DNA from: Luteibacter pinisoli
GTDB lineage: Bacteria; Pseudomonadota; Gammaproteobacteria; Xanthomonadales; Rhodanobacteraceae
NCBI RefSeq assembly: GCF_006385595.1
Contig: NZ_CP041046.1
Span: 1,364,001 to 1,428,000 of the forward strand
Direction: 5' to 3'
Length of the DNA: 64,000 nucleotides
The position numbers and the translations under genes were made by a program. Positions 16,589 through 25,458 of this stretch are shown here, one piece after another (the stretch's first letter is position 1; every line of letters begins with the position of its first letter). The notes under the pieces were generated by a model. It saw only the letters and a program-made list of their open reading frames with translations, had not been told where the DNA came from and ran no database searches.

Positions 16589-17728
16589 TCATGGCCGGGT
16601 GCCGGCCTGTCTCTCCGCCGTCAGCGCGAGTTGCTTTAGCGCGCCTTCCGTCCCTTTGCACGTGTCGTTCGCCAGCAAGGCGAAGCCCGTATGTGATTGC
16701 GGAAAAAGCACGACATGACTGGATGCACCGAAGCTTCCACCCCCGTGCGAGATGACGGGCCGGCCGTCGATCTGTTCGAGGTGCCACGCCATGGCGATGC
16801 GTTCGTCCTTGCCGTCGGCCAAGGGCTGGTGCGAGAGGGCGACCACCGGATCCGTTTCGTCCAGCTGCCACCGCACGTACTTCGCCAGATCGGCCGGCGT
16901 TGACCATAAGCCCCACGCAGCGCCGGCATTGCTCGGATGATCAGGTGCGGGCTGGCCGAACATGTCATAGCCGATGACGCGCCGCGCCTGCTGGGCTGAT
17001 GTGAGCGTGAGCGTCGTGGAGGTCATGTTTAAAGGGGTGAGGATGCGCTGTTGCAGCAGGTTTGCGTAGGGAACTTTGTACACGTGCTCCAGTGCCGCGC
17101 CGATCAGGATGAATCCGGCGTTGGAATAGGTTTCTTCCGTTCCGGGCGTGCTGCGCAAGCGGGTGTCGTGGAGAGCTTTGAGGAAACGCTTTTCGTCCTG
17201 CCCGCGCATCAGCGCCCGAAGTTGGGCGGGAAGGGTGTGCGGATCCTTCGCCGCGAAGATCGCGTCGGAGTCAGGGATGTCTCGGGGCATGCCGGAGCGA
17301 TGGGTCAGCAACGTGGCAAGGGTGACAGGTCGGCCGCCGGCGATAAGGTTTGGGTAGCTTCCCGGAAGGTCTTTGCGAATATCGCCGTCGAGGGACAGTT
17401 TGCCGTCGTGGACGGCGGCCGCGGCCAGTGAGGCGGTGAAGCTCTTGGTGACCGAGGCGATTTCATACACGCTGTCCGGCATGGGCGGCGTACCTTTTTG
17501 CCGGTCGGCAAACCCGTAGTCGTAGATGTGCTCACCCGAGGCGGTGACGACGGCGATGGAAAGGCCCGCGTGGCAGCGGCTTTCGAAGAACGTTGCTGCC
17601 GCAGTATCCACCGCCCTGTCCATCGCCGTCTGCTTTGGGTTGTCGCTGCGGGTGCCCGAGGTTTCTGCACTCACAGCGGCGAAAGGGAGCGCAAAGGCGA
17701 GCAGTGAGAGCAGGCGGAGGCGGGGCAT
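16589..17728 (-). CDS. Secreted serine beta-lactamase-like hydrolase (class C/penicillin-binding fold)
   Basis: A 379-residue protein of the Beta-lactamase (PF00144) family with signal peptide MPRLRLLSLLAFALPFAAVS cleaved near VSA-ET. Active-site elements are S92-V-T-K95, Y201-S-N203 and H328-G-G330. The last replaces the KTG of true AmpC enzymes and is common in esterases and D-aminopeptidases of this fold. It is therefore more likely a periplasmic esterase or peptidase than a resistance enzyme. The start at 17728 was chosen because it opens with the signal peptide; a longer in-frame start at 17788 lacks support. Confidence 0.85.
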   Translation of the reverse strand: MPRLRLLSLLAFALPFAAVSAETSGTRSDNPKQTAMDRAVDTAAATFFESRCHAGLSIAVVTASGEHIYDYGFADRQKGTPPMPDSVYEIASVTKSFTASLAAAAVHDGKLSLDGDIRKDLPGSYPNLIAGGRPVTLATLLTHRSGMPRDIPDSDAIFAAKDPHTLPAQLRALMRGQDEKRFLKALHDTRLRSTPGTEETYSNAGFILIGAALEHVYKVPYANLLQQRILTPLNMTSTTLTLTSAQQARRVIGYDMFGQPAPDHPSNAGAAWGLWSTPADLAKYVRWQLDETDPVVALSHQPLADGKDERIAMAWHLEQIDGRPVISHGGGSFGASSHVVLFPQSHTGFALLANDTCKGTEGALKQLALTAERQAGTRP

Positions 17729-17845
17729 GGAAGGGGCCGCGTCGTTATCTGGGGCCTGAATGTCGCACCCCGGTGGTGCCTCTCGCAACTTGTGGGTGCG
17801 TATGCAGCGGCGCTAGGCTCGAGTCCACATGACAAGGAGATACGC

Positions 17846-18118
17846 ATGAAGCGAGTCATCATCGGGCTGCTGCTGGCAGCCCTTGCTCTCCCTGCGCTTG
17901 CCTCGGAGACCTGGCGCGTCAACTCACAGGTGGTCAGTACAGGTGACAGTGAAGGCCGCCTGCGCAGCATCGCGGGCAAGCCCGATCGCGAAACCCCGAT
18001 CGAGACCAGCAGGGGCGGCTTGCGCGGCTACCGCCTGGAGTACTTTCAGGGCAAGAAGAGCGTGCAGGTCGAAATCATCGACGGCAAGGTGTCTTCGATT
18101 ACGCAGCTGGATAGCTGA
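17846..18118 (+). CDS. Small periplasmic protein, DUF2845-like
   Basis: A 90-residue protein with signal peptide MKRVIIGLLLAALALPALAS. The mature part (ETWRVNSQVVSTGDSEGRL, then GLRGYRLEYFQGKKSVQVEI and DGKVSSITQLDS) looks like the DUF2845 fold, small beta-rich periplasmic proteins of unknown role with the pattern of a SmpA/BamE-like domain. The ATG at 17846 has a good AAGGAGA ribosome binding site. It is divergent from the serine hydrolase. Confidence 0.7.
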   Translation: MKRVIIGLLLAALALPALASETWRVNSQVVSTGDSEGRLRSIAGKPDRETPIETSRGGLRGYRLEYFQGKKSVQVEIIDGKVSSITQLDS

Positions 18119-18235
18119 TCGGGGCACGACACGATCGCGGTGATCGCCTGCAGATTCTGAGGCTTTCTCTGACAGACGCCACAAGAGGCCATTCCTACGC
18201 TCGTTCGTTTGATTCTGACGAGCGAGGATTCAAGG

Positions 18236-18688
18236 ATGGCCCTGACGTGCACCGCCATTCGGGCGCTGGCTCGCTATTGCCGCGAGGCGGTCGGGGACTG
18301 TGGACCCCCCAAAGCGACAGTCAGGGAAGCCGTCGAACTGACGTCACGCCAGCGGCTCGATCTGGCGGCCCACGTGTCGGCATTCTGGGGGCGGCCGATG
18401 GATTGCCCCTGCTCGCTCGACCTGAAACCCAGGCACGGTTATCAGAGCCGTATCGAAAAGGACGGATACAGTCACGAGCAGTGCATAGCGTGGCTAGCGG
18501 CGGGGTGCGCCGATCATGCTGATATTTCAGCGGATCAGATCGGCCGTCCCCATTTGCGCGCGGCGTGGCGTGGCGAGTGCGGCGAGAAGCTGTACGACAT
18601 CATCGTTCCAATCCGGACGACGGCGGACGGAAAGGTTTACGTCGACGACGTGATCCCGAAAGGGTTGGCTCCGTTACGGCGGAACTAA
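18236..18688 (+). CDS. Hypothetical protein, 150 residues
   Basis: Not recognised. The protein starts MALTCTAIRALARYCREAVG, is rich in Cys and Arg, and contains a DCPCSLDLKPRHGYQSRI segment and a C-terminal YDIIVPIRTTADGKVYVDD that looks like a beta-hairpin. No signal peptide or membrane segment is visible. An ATG at 18236 follows a GAGGATTCAAGG region; an in-frame TTG at 18209 is an alternative. The codon use is somewhat less biased to G/C at third positions than in the neighbours, which may point to a more recent arrival. Confidence 0.55.
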   Translation: MALTCTAIRALARYCREAVGDCGPPKATVREAVELTSRQRLDLAAHVSAFWGRPMDCPCSLDLKPRHGYQSRIEKDGYSHEQCIAWLAAGCADHADISADQIGRPHLRAAWRGECGEKLYDIIVPIRTTADGKVYVDDVIPKGLAPLRRN

Positions 18689-18928
18689 AAAAACAGCCCT
18701 CTCGGCGATCCCCCGGACCGTCTTGCGACGCTGAACCATGGGGTGCTGTGGGGCTGCCCGAGAAGTCTCCAGCTCGTGCTTCTGTATGTCAATTCGGCCT
18801 CGGTGTGGCGCCGTTCGGCGTGCTCTTGCGCGTATTGCCGGCCTCCCTTTCTTGCGAAAGCGCTCAACCGTTGATCACACGGGCCCTCCTGCCGCATAGT
18901 CTGCCGACCTTTCAGGGGAGGGGTTCCG

Positions 18929-20863
18929 ATGTTTGCAGTGATGTGGCTGGGCCTTGCGCTCGGCGGCAGTGTGCAGGGCAACGCCGTTGTCGCGGACGAG
19001 GTGACCAAGGGGCTCCTGCGCCGGGCCCAGTACGAGCAGGTGCAGATTTCTCCGGATGGCGCCTTGCTGGCCATTGCCCACCGGGAGGACGACAGCACCC
19101 GGGTCACGGTTGTCGACCGGAAGACGCTGGCGCCAGTCAGCCAGGTCAATCCCGGTGACCGTGCCGAAGTCCAGGCCGTGCGCTGGATCGGCTCGGATCA
19201 GCTGCTCATCTCGGCCAATCGTGCCAGCGGCAGCTACGCGATGCCGGTGGTGATGCCACAGCTCTACCTCCTGAATATCCACGAGACCCATCCGAAGCTG
19301 TTGCCGGACACGTACGTCGGCACGATCGAGGGCGACGACAAGCACGTGCTGGTCGAGGAAAGCACCTTGGTGGGCGGCAAATGGCACACCGACCTGCGCA
19401 AGCTCGACATCACCCACCTGACCGGTCGCGGCGAATCCGTGGCCGTGTCGCCACTGGAAGGTGCCGCGGAATTCCTGATCGACCACGCGGGCCAGCCCCG
19501 GCTGACCTGGGCCGTGGACGAGGAGGGTGAAGAGAAGCTCGACGTATGGCGTGCGGACGGGACATGGGCCTCGCTCAACGAAAGCAAGACGAGCCACATT
19601 TATATCGCCCCGGTTGGCATCAGCCGCGACAACCGTTACGCCTACCTGCTTTCCGAGCGCGCGCACGGCACCAATGTCGTCGAACGCTATGACCTGACCG
19701 ATGGCTCGCGCCAGGTGATGCTGAGCGATCCGACGTCCGATCCGCTGTCGCTCGTCGCCAGCATGGATCAGCAGGAACCCATAGGCGCGACCTTCGGCCC
19801 CGGCCGCCCGGTGCAGCATTTCTTCGACCCGAAGCAGGACGACAGCCGTTGGCGCATGGCGCTGAACGCCGCATTTCCGGATAGCGCCGAGACGGTGGTC
19901 AGTGCGAGTGCCGATGGCAACCTGCTTGTGATTGCCACCGGCAGCGACCACGACCCCGGTGCGTTCTACCTTTTCGATAAGACGACGCGTAAAGCACAGC
20001 TGCTGTTTCGAAGCCATCCGTGGATCGACCCGGCGAAGCAGCTGACCACCACCGACTTCGCGTTCAAGGCCCGCGATGGCCTGCCACTGTCCGGTTTCCT
20101 GACGCTGCCTGCCGACGGCTCGTCACTGCCCCCGCTTGTGGTCATGGTGCACGGCGGCCCGTATTACACGCGCGATGACTGGGGCTACGATCGCGACGTG
20201 CAGCTGCTCGCACAGCATGGCTATGCCGTGCTCCGGGTGAACTTCCGTGGCTCAAGCGGGTTTGGCCTGGAATTCCAGGAGCGTGGCTATCGCCAGTGGG
20301 GCGGGGCGATGCAGGACGACGTCACGGACGCCACGCACTGGGCTATCGACAACCATCTGGTCGATGGGCGGCGCGTCTGCATCTTCGGTGGTAGCTACGG
20401 CGGTTACGCCGCCCTCATGGGCGCGGCCCGCGAGCCGGCGCTTTACCGCTGCGCCATCGGCGAGGCGGGGGTCTACGACCTGGGCAAGATGTACTCGTGG
20501 GGCGACACGCATCGCTACCACTACGGCATCGAATACCTGCACCGCGTGATCGGTACGGACAAGGCGGAGCTCGCCAGCCGCTCGCCGGTGCAGATGGCGT
20601 CGATGATCACCGTGCCGGTGATGCTTGCCCACGGCACGGCGGACGGCCGCGTGCCCATCGAACATGCGCGTGCCCTTCGCGATGCACTGAAGAAAGCCGG
20701 GCATCCGGCGGTGTACCTTGAATACCCGTACGAGGGCCACGGCATCATGGGCGAGGCGCACATGGAAGACTTCTACGCCCGCATGCTCCAGTTCCTCGAT
20801 GCGAACATCGGGCCGGAAGCGCACGTGGCGGCGGTTGGGGGAGCGAAGGGCGCTACCCCCTAG
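18929..20863 (+). CDS. S9-family prolyl oligopeptidase-like serine peptidase
   Basis: A 644-residue exopeptidase/acylaminoacyl-peptidase type protein. The N-terminus (MFAVMWLGLALGGSVQGNAV) is a likely signal sequence. Residues about 35-370 form a degenerate beta-propeller (ISPDGALLAIAHREDD, WIGSDQLLISANRASG). The C-terminal alpha/beta hydrolase holds the triad Ser489 in GGSYGG, Asp572 in HGTADGRV and His604 in YEGHGIM, with the oxyanion segment VMVHGGPYYTRDDWG. These enzymes trim short peptides in the periplasm. It is convergent with tmk, 11 bases apart. Confidence 0.92.
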   Translation: MFAVMWLGLALGGSVQGNAVVADEVTKGLLRRAQYEQVQISPDGALLAIAHREDDSTRVTVVDRKTLAPVSQVNPGDRAEVQAVRWIGSDQLLISANRASGSYAMPVVMPQLYLLNIHETHPKLLPDTYVGTIEGDDKHVLVEESTLVGGKWHTDLRKLDITHLTGRGESVAVSPLEGAAEFLIDHAGQPRLTWAVDEEGEEKLDVWRADGTWASLNESKTSHIYIAPVGISRDNRYAYLLSERAHGTNVVERYDLTDGSRQVMLSDPTSDPLSLVASMDQQEPIGATFGPGRPVQHFFDPKQDDSRWRMALNAAFPDSAETVVSASADGNLLVIATGSDHDPGAFYLFDKTTRKAQLLFRSHPWIDPAKQLTTTDFAFKARDGLPLSGFLTLPADGSSLPPLVVMVHGGPYYTRDDWGYDRDVQLLAQHGYAVLRVNFRGSSGFGLEFQERGYRQWGGAMQDDVTDATHWAIDNHLVDGRRVCIFGGSYGGYAALMGAAREPALYRCAIGEAGVYDLGKMYSWGDTHRYHYGIEYLHRVIGTDKAELASRSPVQMASMITVPVMLAHGTADGRVPIEHARALRDALKKAGHPAVYLEYPYEGHGIMGEAHMEDFYARMLQFLDANIGPEAHVAAVGGAKGATP

Positions 20864-20874
20864 GCGACGCCGGA

Positions 20875-21513
20875 TTACAGGGTCGCGCTCTGGGTCGTAG
20901 CCGTTTTCCGCGCAATCGCTTCGCGCACGTGCCCCAGGGCAACCTCGGCCACGCGATCGGCCGGGGCCGAGGCGTCGACCTCGACGGAGTGGGGCAGGTC
21001 CAGGGCGCGGAAGATTTCGCGGCACTGGGCCAGGTTGTCGGCCGTCTCGAAGTGGTTGGGCTTGTCGCCGCGCGCACGAATGCGCGCCAGGCCCGCGGAC
21101 GGCTCGATGTCGAGCAGCAGGAGCAGGTCCGGGCGGGGCGCGAACGCATTGGCGGTCATCAGGTGATCGACATCGATGCCGGCAGCCCCCTGGTAGGCGA
21201 CGTTCGACGGGAAGTAGCGATCGAGGATGACGACTTCGCCGCGCGACAGGGCCGGACCGATCAGTGTCTCGACGTGCTCTCGCCGATCAAGGAGCAGGAG
21301 GCGCAGTTCCTCGTCCGGCGTAAGCCGGCCGCTGGCCGCTGAGTTGCGGACCTGCATGCCGTAGGTGCCCGTCGTGGGTTCTTTGCTCAGCGACACGCTG
21401 GCGCCTGTGCGCAGCAGTTCGTCGCGAATGGTGTGCGCGAGCGTCGTCTTGCCTGCGCCATCAATGCCTTCGATGGCAATCAGCAGGCCACCGGGAATGG
21501 GATGAGGTGCCAT
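20875..21513 (-). CDS. tmk: Thymidylate kinase
   Basis: Phosphorylates dTMP to dTDP, an essential step of dTTP supply. The 212 residues show the P-loop AIEGIDGAGKTTLA, the DRY motif in VILDRYFPSNVAYQGAAG, and the LLLLLDIEPSAGLARIRARG segment before the lid. The ATG at 21513 gives MAPHPIPGGLLIAIEG; the longer ORF reaching 21582 would run through the terminator of tRNA-Asn, so it was rejected. In other bacteria tmk often sits with holB, but here it follows a tRNA gene on the same strand. Confidence 0.95.
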   Translation of the reverse strand: MAPHPIPGGLLIAIEGIDGAGKTTLAHTIRDELLRTGASVSLSKEPTTGTYGMQVRNSAASGRLTPDEELRLLLLDRREHVETLIGPALSRGEVVILDRYFPSNVAYQGAAGIDVDHLMTANAFAPRPDLLLLLDIEPSAGLARIRARGDKPNHFETADNLAQCREIFRALDLPHSVEVDASAPADRVAEVALGHVREAIARKTATTQSATL

Positions 21514-21550
21514 AGGGGCGAACTCTAACCTATTTGTCAGCAGGCAAAAG

Positions 21551-21580
21551 AAAAGGGCTTGCATCGCTGCAAGCCCTTTC
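21551..21580 (-). terminator. Terminator of tRNA-Asn
   Basis: AAAGGGCTTGCA / TGCAAGCCCTTT stem followed, on the minus strand, by TTTTCTTTTG. It lies between tRNA-Asn and tmk. Confidence 0.9.
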
Positions 21581-21586
21581 AAATTC

Positions 21587-21663
21587 TGGCGCCCGAAGTT
21601 GGACTCGAACCAACGACCCCCTGATTAACAGTCAAGTGCTCTAACCGGCTGAGCTATTCGGGC
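21587..21663 (-). tRNA. tRNA-Asn (anticodon GTT)
   Basis: On the minus strand the gene starts GCCCGAATAGCTCAG and ends CTTCGGGC-GCCA with CCA encoded, 77 bases. The anticodon loop reads CTGTTAA (anticodon GTT), and the T arm is GGTTCGAGTCC. Acceptor pairing GCCCGAA/TTCGGGC is perfect. Confidence 0.97.
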
Positions 21664-21675
21664 GGGGAGCCACGT

Positions 21676-21704
21676 ATTTTGTGGATGTTGCAGGGGGCTG
21701 TCAA
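21676..21704 (-). promoter_or_regulatory. Promoter of tRNA-Asn
   Basis: On the minus strand, TTGACA (21699-21704), exactly 17 bases, then CAAAAT (21676-21681), and a GC-rich discriminator before the tRNA 5' end at 21663. The perfect -35 and the spacing are strong evidence; the GC-rich discriminator fits stringent control. Confidence 0.8.
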
Positions 21705-21710
21705 GCATTC

Positions 21711-22235
21711 TTAACGACGAATTTCACGTGAGGCGGCGCAGGAGGCCCCATGGGCGGATTGGGCGGGGCCGCCGTGGATCCTGCCAACGCCTGAGACCAC
21801 CGCCGAATGTCCCGTGCCCGGCCGGTTCCGGGCGCAGAAGGTGATCGTTGTATTGGTTCCCAAGGCGGTGCCGCCTGGCCCGAACCGAATCTGTGGCCGC
21901 CCGTCCGAGGCGTCGCTGGCCACGCGGCGAGGCAGGGCATCGTGCGCCGAGAGGACGACGCGGCCGTGCTGGATGATCCATCCGTGATGCCATGCGGCCC
22001 CCGGCGTGCAGCGGAGGCCGTCGCGGCTGGCGCAGGCGACCACGGGGCCGTCCCGGTCGATAGCGGCGCGCCGGGCCATTGCCAGGTCGTGCGCGAGGGT
22101 CCGCGAGGCGGTGCGCGCCTGTGCGGCGGCGATGGCGTGGCCCACCGCGGGCACGGCGATGACGGCGCCGGCGGCAACGATGAGGGCGACGATGGTCAGT
22201 TCGATGAGGGTGAAGGCGCGCTGGCGACGAGGCAT
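21711..22235 (-). CDS. GspH/FimT family type IV pseudopilin
   Basis: A 174-residue prepilin-like protein. The N-terminus is RAFTLIELTIVALIVAAG: a type III prepilin signal with Ala at -1 instead of the usual Gly, Phe at +1 and Glu at +5. Pseudopilins of this class are cleaved and N-methylated by PilD and sit at the tip of type IV pili or the type II secretion pseudopilus. The C-terminal part has Cys pairs in ACASRDGLRC and FCARNRPG that could form disulfides. It is alone here, with no other pilus gene in the window. Confidence 0.87.
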   Translation of the reverse strand: MPRRQRAFTLIELTIVALIVAAGAVIAVPAVGHAIAAAQARTASRTLAHDLAMARRAAIDRDGPVVACASRDGLRCTPGAAWHHGWIIQHGRVVLSAHDALPRRVASDASDGRPQIRFGPGGTALGTNTTITFCARNRPGTGHSAVVSGVGRIHGGPAQSAHGASCAASREIRR

Positions 22236-22360
22236 GGCAGGGTCCTTGATGTACCCGGGAGGATGGCTCGCACGGCGGCCCGGATCTGTCAGGCTTCGAC
22301 CTCACGCCGTGTAGGCGCAGTGCCTTTAAACTCACGGTTTTCGCCAGCATATGGTCGGGT

Positions 22361-24382
22361 ATGACTGATCGCTTCCAGCTCGTCTCGCCTTACCAGCCCG
22401 CGGGTGACCAGCCCCTGGCCATCCAGCGCCTCACCGAAGGGTTTGAGTCGGGGCTCGCCTCGCAGACCCTGCTTGGTGTGACCGGTTCCGGCAAAACCTT
22501 CACCATCGCCAATGTGATCGACAAGATCCAGAAGCCGACCATTGTGCTGGCGCCCAACAAGACGCTGGCCGCGCAGCTCTATGGTGAGTTCAAGGAGTTC
22601 TTCCCGCATAACGCGGTGGAGTACTTCGTCAGCTACTACGACTACTACCAGCCCGAAGCGTACGTGGTGGCCTCGGATACCTTCATCGAGAAGGATTCGA
22701 GCATCAACGATCACATCGAGCAGATGCGCCTTGCCGCGACCAAGGCGCTGCTGTCGCGTCGCGATTCGCTGATCGTCGCTACCGTTTCGGCGATCTACGG
22801 TCTGGGTGACCCGGAGGATTACATGAGCCTCCGGCTGATCCTGTCGCGCGGCGACCACGTCGACCAGCGCGCCCTGATCCGCCAGCTCACCGAACTGCAG
22901 TATGTCCGCAACGAGATGGAACTGCGCCGCGGTACGTATCGCGTGCGCGGCGAAATCATCGACGTCTTCCCGGCGGAATCCGAGGCGGAAGCCCTGCGCA
23001 TCGAGCTGTTCGACGGTGACGTGGAAAACCTTTCGGTATTCGACCCCCTGACCGGCGAAGTCCTGCGGAAAGTGCCCCGCTACACCGTGTATCCCAAGAC
23101 GCATTACGCCACGACGCGGCAAAGCGTGCTCAATGCGATGGAGACCATCAAGGTCGAGCTTTCCGAGCGCCTGGAGCAGCTCTACAAGGACAATAAGCTG
23201 GTCGAGGCACAGCGACTGGAGCAGCGCACGCGCTTCGACCTGGAAATGATGGCCGAGGTGGGTTTCTGCCAGGGTATCGAGAACTATTCGCGGCACATGA
23301 CCCGTCGCGGCCCCGGCGAGCCGCCGCCGACCCTGTTTGACTATCTGCCGCCGGATGCGCTGATGGTGGTCGACGAATCGCATGTGACCGTGCCGCAGCT
23401 CGGTGCGATGTATAAGGGCGACCGCTCGCGCAAGGAGACGCTGGTCGAGTTCGGATTCCGCCTCCCGTCGGCGATGGATAACCGCCCGCTGAAGTTCGAC
23501 GAATGGGAGCGCCGTGCGCCGCGAGCCATTTACGTATCGGCCACGCCGGCAAAGTACGAGCTCGAGCATTCCGACGACAATATCGTTGAACTGGTCGTGC
23601 GCCCGACTGGCCTGATCGACCCCGAGGTCGAGGTGCGCCCGGTGCGCACCCAGGTGGACGATCTGCTGGGCGAGATTCGTAAGCGCATCGCCATGGGGGA
23701 TCGCGTGCTCGTCACGACGCTCACCAAGCGCATGTCGGAGAATCTCACCGATTATCTGTCCGAGCACGACGTAAAGGTCCGCTACCTGCATTCCGATATC
23801 GAAACGGTGGAGCGCACGGAAATCATTCGCGACCTGCGCCTGGGCGAGTTTGACGTGCTGGTGGGCATTAACCTGCTCCGCGAGGGCCTGGACATGCCCG
23901 AGGTCTCCCTTGTCGCGATCCTGGATGCGGACAAGGAAGGCTTCCTGCGTTCCACGCGGTCCTTGATCCAGACCATCGGCCGCGCGGCACGTAACGTGCG
24001 CGGCAAGGCGATCTTGTACGCCGATGAGATCACCGGCTCCATGAAAGAGGCCATGGACGAAACGGCGCGCCGCCGCGAGAAGCAGATCGAATACAACACG
24101 GCCAACGGCATTACGCCGAAGACGGTGGTCCGGCGCATTGCCGACATCATGGAAGGTGCCCGTTCCGACCTGGGCTCGCGAGGGAAGGGCAAGAAGGGTA
24201 AGGATGCAAAGAAGGTGGCCGAGGTGGCGGAGGACTACAGCGCGCTGAGCACCGAGCAGGTCGGCTCGATGATCAAGAAGCTGGAGACGCGGATGTACAA
24301 GCACGCCCAGAACCTGGAGTTCGAGGAGGCGGGCAAGGTGCGCGACGAGATCCACCGGCTGCGCGAGCGGGCCCTGCGCTGA
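22361..24382 (+). CDS. uvrB: Excinuclease ABC subunit B
   Basis: UvrB is the damage-verifying helicase-like subunit of nucleotide excision repair; it is loaded by UvrA and recruits UvrC. The 673 residues carry Walker A GVTGSGKTFTIANV, the damage-binding beta-hairpin around EYFVSYYDYYQPEAYV, DEAD-like VVDESHVTVPQL, helicase motifs GINLLREGLDMPEVSLV and QTIGRAARN, and the C-terminal UvrC-binding UVR domain (MYKHAQNLEFEEAGKVRDEI). No LexA-type box was recognised upstream. A tRNA-Val gene follows. Confidence 0.98.
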   Translation: MTDRFQLVSPYQPAGDQPLAIQRLTEGFESGLASQTLLGVTGSGKTFTIANVIDKIQKPTIVLAPNKTLAAQLYGEFKEFFPHNAVEYFVSYYDYYQPEAYVVASDTFIEKDSSINDHIEQMRLAATKALLSRRDSLIVATVSAIYGLGDPEDYMSLRLILSRGDHVDQRALIRQLTELQYVRNEMELRRGTYRVRGEIIDVFPAESEAEALRIELFDGDVENLSVFDPLTGEVLRKVPRYTVYPKTHYATTRQSVLNAMETIKVELSERLEQLYKDNKLVEAQRLEQRTRFDLEMMAEVGFCQGIENYSRHMTRRGPGEPPPTLFDYLPPDALMVVDESHVTVPQLGAMYKGDRSRKETLVEFGFRLPSAMDNRPLKFDEWERRAPRAIYVSATPAKYELEHSDDNIVELVVRPTGLIDPEVEVRPVRTQVDDLLGEIRKRIAMGDRVLVTTLTKRMSENLTDYLSEHDVKVRYLHSDIETVERTEIIRDLRLGEFDVLVGINLLREGLDMPEVSLVAILDADKEGFLRSTRSLIQTIGRAARNVRGKAILYADEITGSMKEAMDETARRREKQIEYNTANGITPKTVVRRIADIMEGARSDLGSRGKGKKGKDAKKVAEVAEDYSALSTEQVGSMIKKLETRMYKHAQNLEFEEAGKVRDEIHRLRERALR

Positions 24383-24415
24383 CGAGGTGGGGGCATTCCC
24401 GTGGCACGGACCCCC

Positions 24416-24444
24416 TTGCATCGGCCTCCGGGCATCGGTAAACT
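24416..24444 (+). promoter_or_regulatory. Candidate promoter of tRNA-Val
   Basis: TTGCAT, 17 bases, TAAACT, then a GC-rich GCGCAG discriminator and 12 bases to the tRNA 5' end. Spacing and position are right, while the -35 is only half consensus. Confidence 0.55.
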
Positions 24445-24456
24445 GCGCAGCTCTTC

Positions 24457-24531
24457 GGGCGGTTAGCTCAGCGGTAGAGCACTACCTTGACATGGTAGGG
24501 GTCACAAGTTCGATCCTTGTACCGCCCACCA
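24457..24531 (+). tRNA. tRNA-Val (anticodon GAC)
   Basis: 75 bases including CCA. The acceptor is GGGCGGT/ACCGCCC, the D arm GCTCAGCGGTAGAGC, the anticodon loop TTGACAT (anticodon GAC) and the T arm AGTTCGATCC. Confidence 0.96.
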
Positions 24532-24567
24532 TTTCCCTCTATCGGGAAATGGCATGAAGACGATGAT

Positions 24568-24596
24568 GAAGGAGCCCTCGAGGCTCCTTTTTTCTT
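24568..24596 (+). terminator. Terminator after tRNA-Val
   Basis: AAGGAGCC-CTCG-AGGCTCCTT stem followed by a T tract, preceded by a smaller ATTTCCC/GGGAAAT hairpin at 24531-24550. Confidence 0.85.
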
Positions 24597-24631
24597 GCCT
24601 ATAATCCCGACAGGACTCCCTGGCCCGCCTG

Positions 24632-25348
24632 ATGACCGAACCCGAACCCGAACGCCTGGCCAAACGTGTCGCCGCACTGACCCAGTGCTCGCGCCGCGAA
24701 GCGGAAATGTATATCGAAGGCGGCTGGGTGCGCGTGGACGGGGTGACGGTGGAGCAGCCGCAGTTCAAGGTGCTCGGCCAGCGGGTCGAGATCGACCCGA
24801 ATGCGCAGCTGACACCGCCGGAACCGGCATCGATGCTGTTCCACAAGCCGGCCGGGGCAACCGTCGAAGAGGCGCGGGCCATGATCCGCGCGGAAAGCCA
24901 CGCTCCCTACGACATGTCGGGCGTGCGCTTGCTGCAGCGACACTTCAACCACCTCGAATCGCCGCTGCCGCTGCCGGACATGGCCAGTGGCCTGCTGGTA
25001 TTTACCCAGGACTGGCGCGTGAAGCGCCGTCTGGTCGAGGATTTCGAACGCCTTGAGCAGGAGATGGTGGTGGAAGTGGAAGGCGCGCTCTCGGCGAGCG
25101 GCTTGGCAAAGCTCAACCACGGACTCGTTTTCGACAATTACGCCTTGCCGCCGATCAAGGTCAGCTGGCAGAACGAGCGCCATCTCCGCTTTGCCTTGAA
25201 GCGCATCGCGCCGGCGACGATCGAGCGGATGTGCGAGGCGGTTGGCCTGAAGGTGCTCGGGATGAAGCGCATCCGCGTCGGCCGGATTCCCATGTCGCGC
25301 ATGGAGCCGGGGCAGTGGCGCTATATGGCAACCACCGACCGCTTCTGA
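24632..25348 (+). CDS. S4-domain protein, rRNA pseudouridine synthase-like (RsuA/RluF type) with deviant catalytic motif
   Basis: A 238-residue protein. Residues about 8-55 form an S4 RNA-binding domain (RLAKRVAALTQCSRREAEMY, then GGWVRVDGVTVEQ). Residues about 70-238 have the pseudouridine synthase fold, with LLVFTQDWRVKRRLVED and a closing region LGMKRIRVGRIPMSRMEPGQ typical of the family. The catalytic block, usually GRLDxxTxGLLLLT, here reads LPDMASGLLVFT: the Asp is kept, but Arg-Leu before it is changed and the Asp-to-Gly distance is one residue short. It may have altered specificity or act as an RNA-binding protein only. Confidence 0.75.
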   Translation: MTEPEPERLAKRVAALTQCSRREAEMYIEGGWVRVDGVTVEQPQFKVLGQRVEIDPNAQLTPPEPASMLFHKPAGATVEEARAMIRAESHAPYDMSGVRLLQRHFNHLESPLPLPDMASGLLVFTQDWRVKRRLVEDFERLEQEMVVEVEGALSASGLAKLNHGLVFDNYALPPIKVSWQNERHLRFALKRIAPATIERMCEAVGLKVLGMKRIRVGRIPMSRMEPGQWRYMATTDRF

Positions 25349-25458
25349 CGCCTTAAGCCAGGTCAGCTTTGCCTTACAGTTTTTGTTGAGCTTCGACGGA
25401 TGGCGGCCTCGCGCCGTTCCATGGATTCTTTGGGCACCCTTTGTTTCGGAGCCTGTTC

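Noticed and set aside
16589..17728. Annotation of the serine hydrolase as an AmpC resistance beta-lactamase
   Set aside because: The third motif is HGG and not KTG, so an esterase or peptidase role is more likely; no ampR-like regulator is adjacent.
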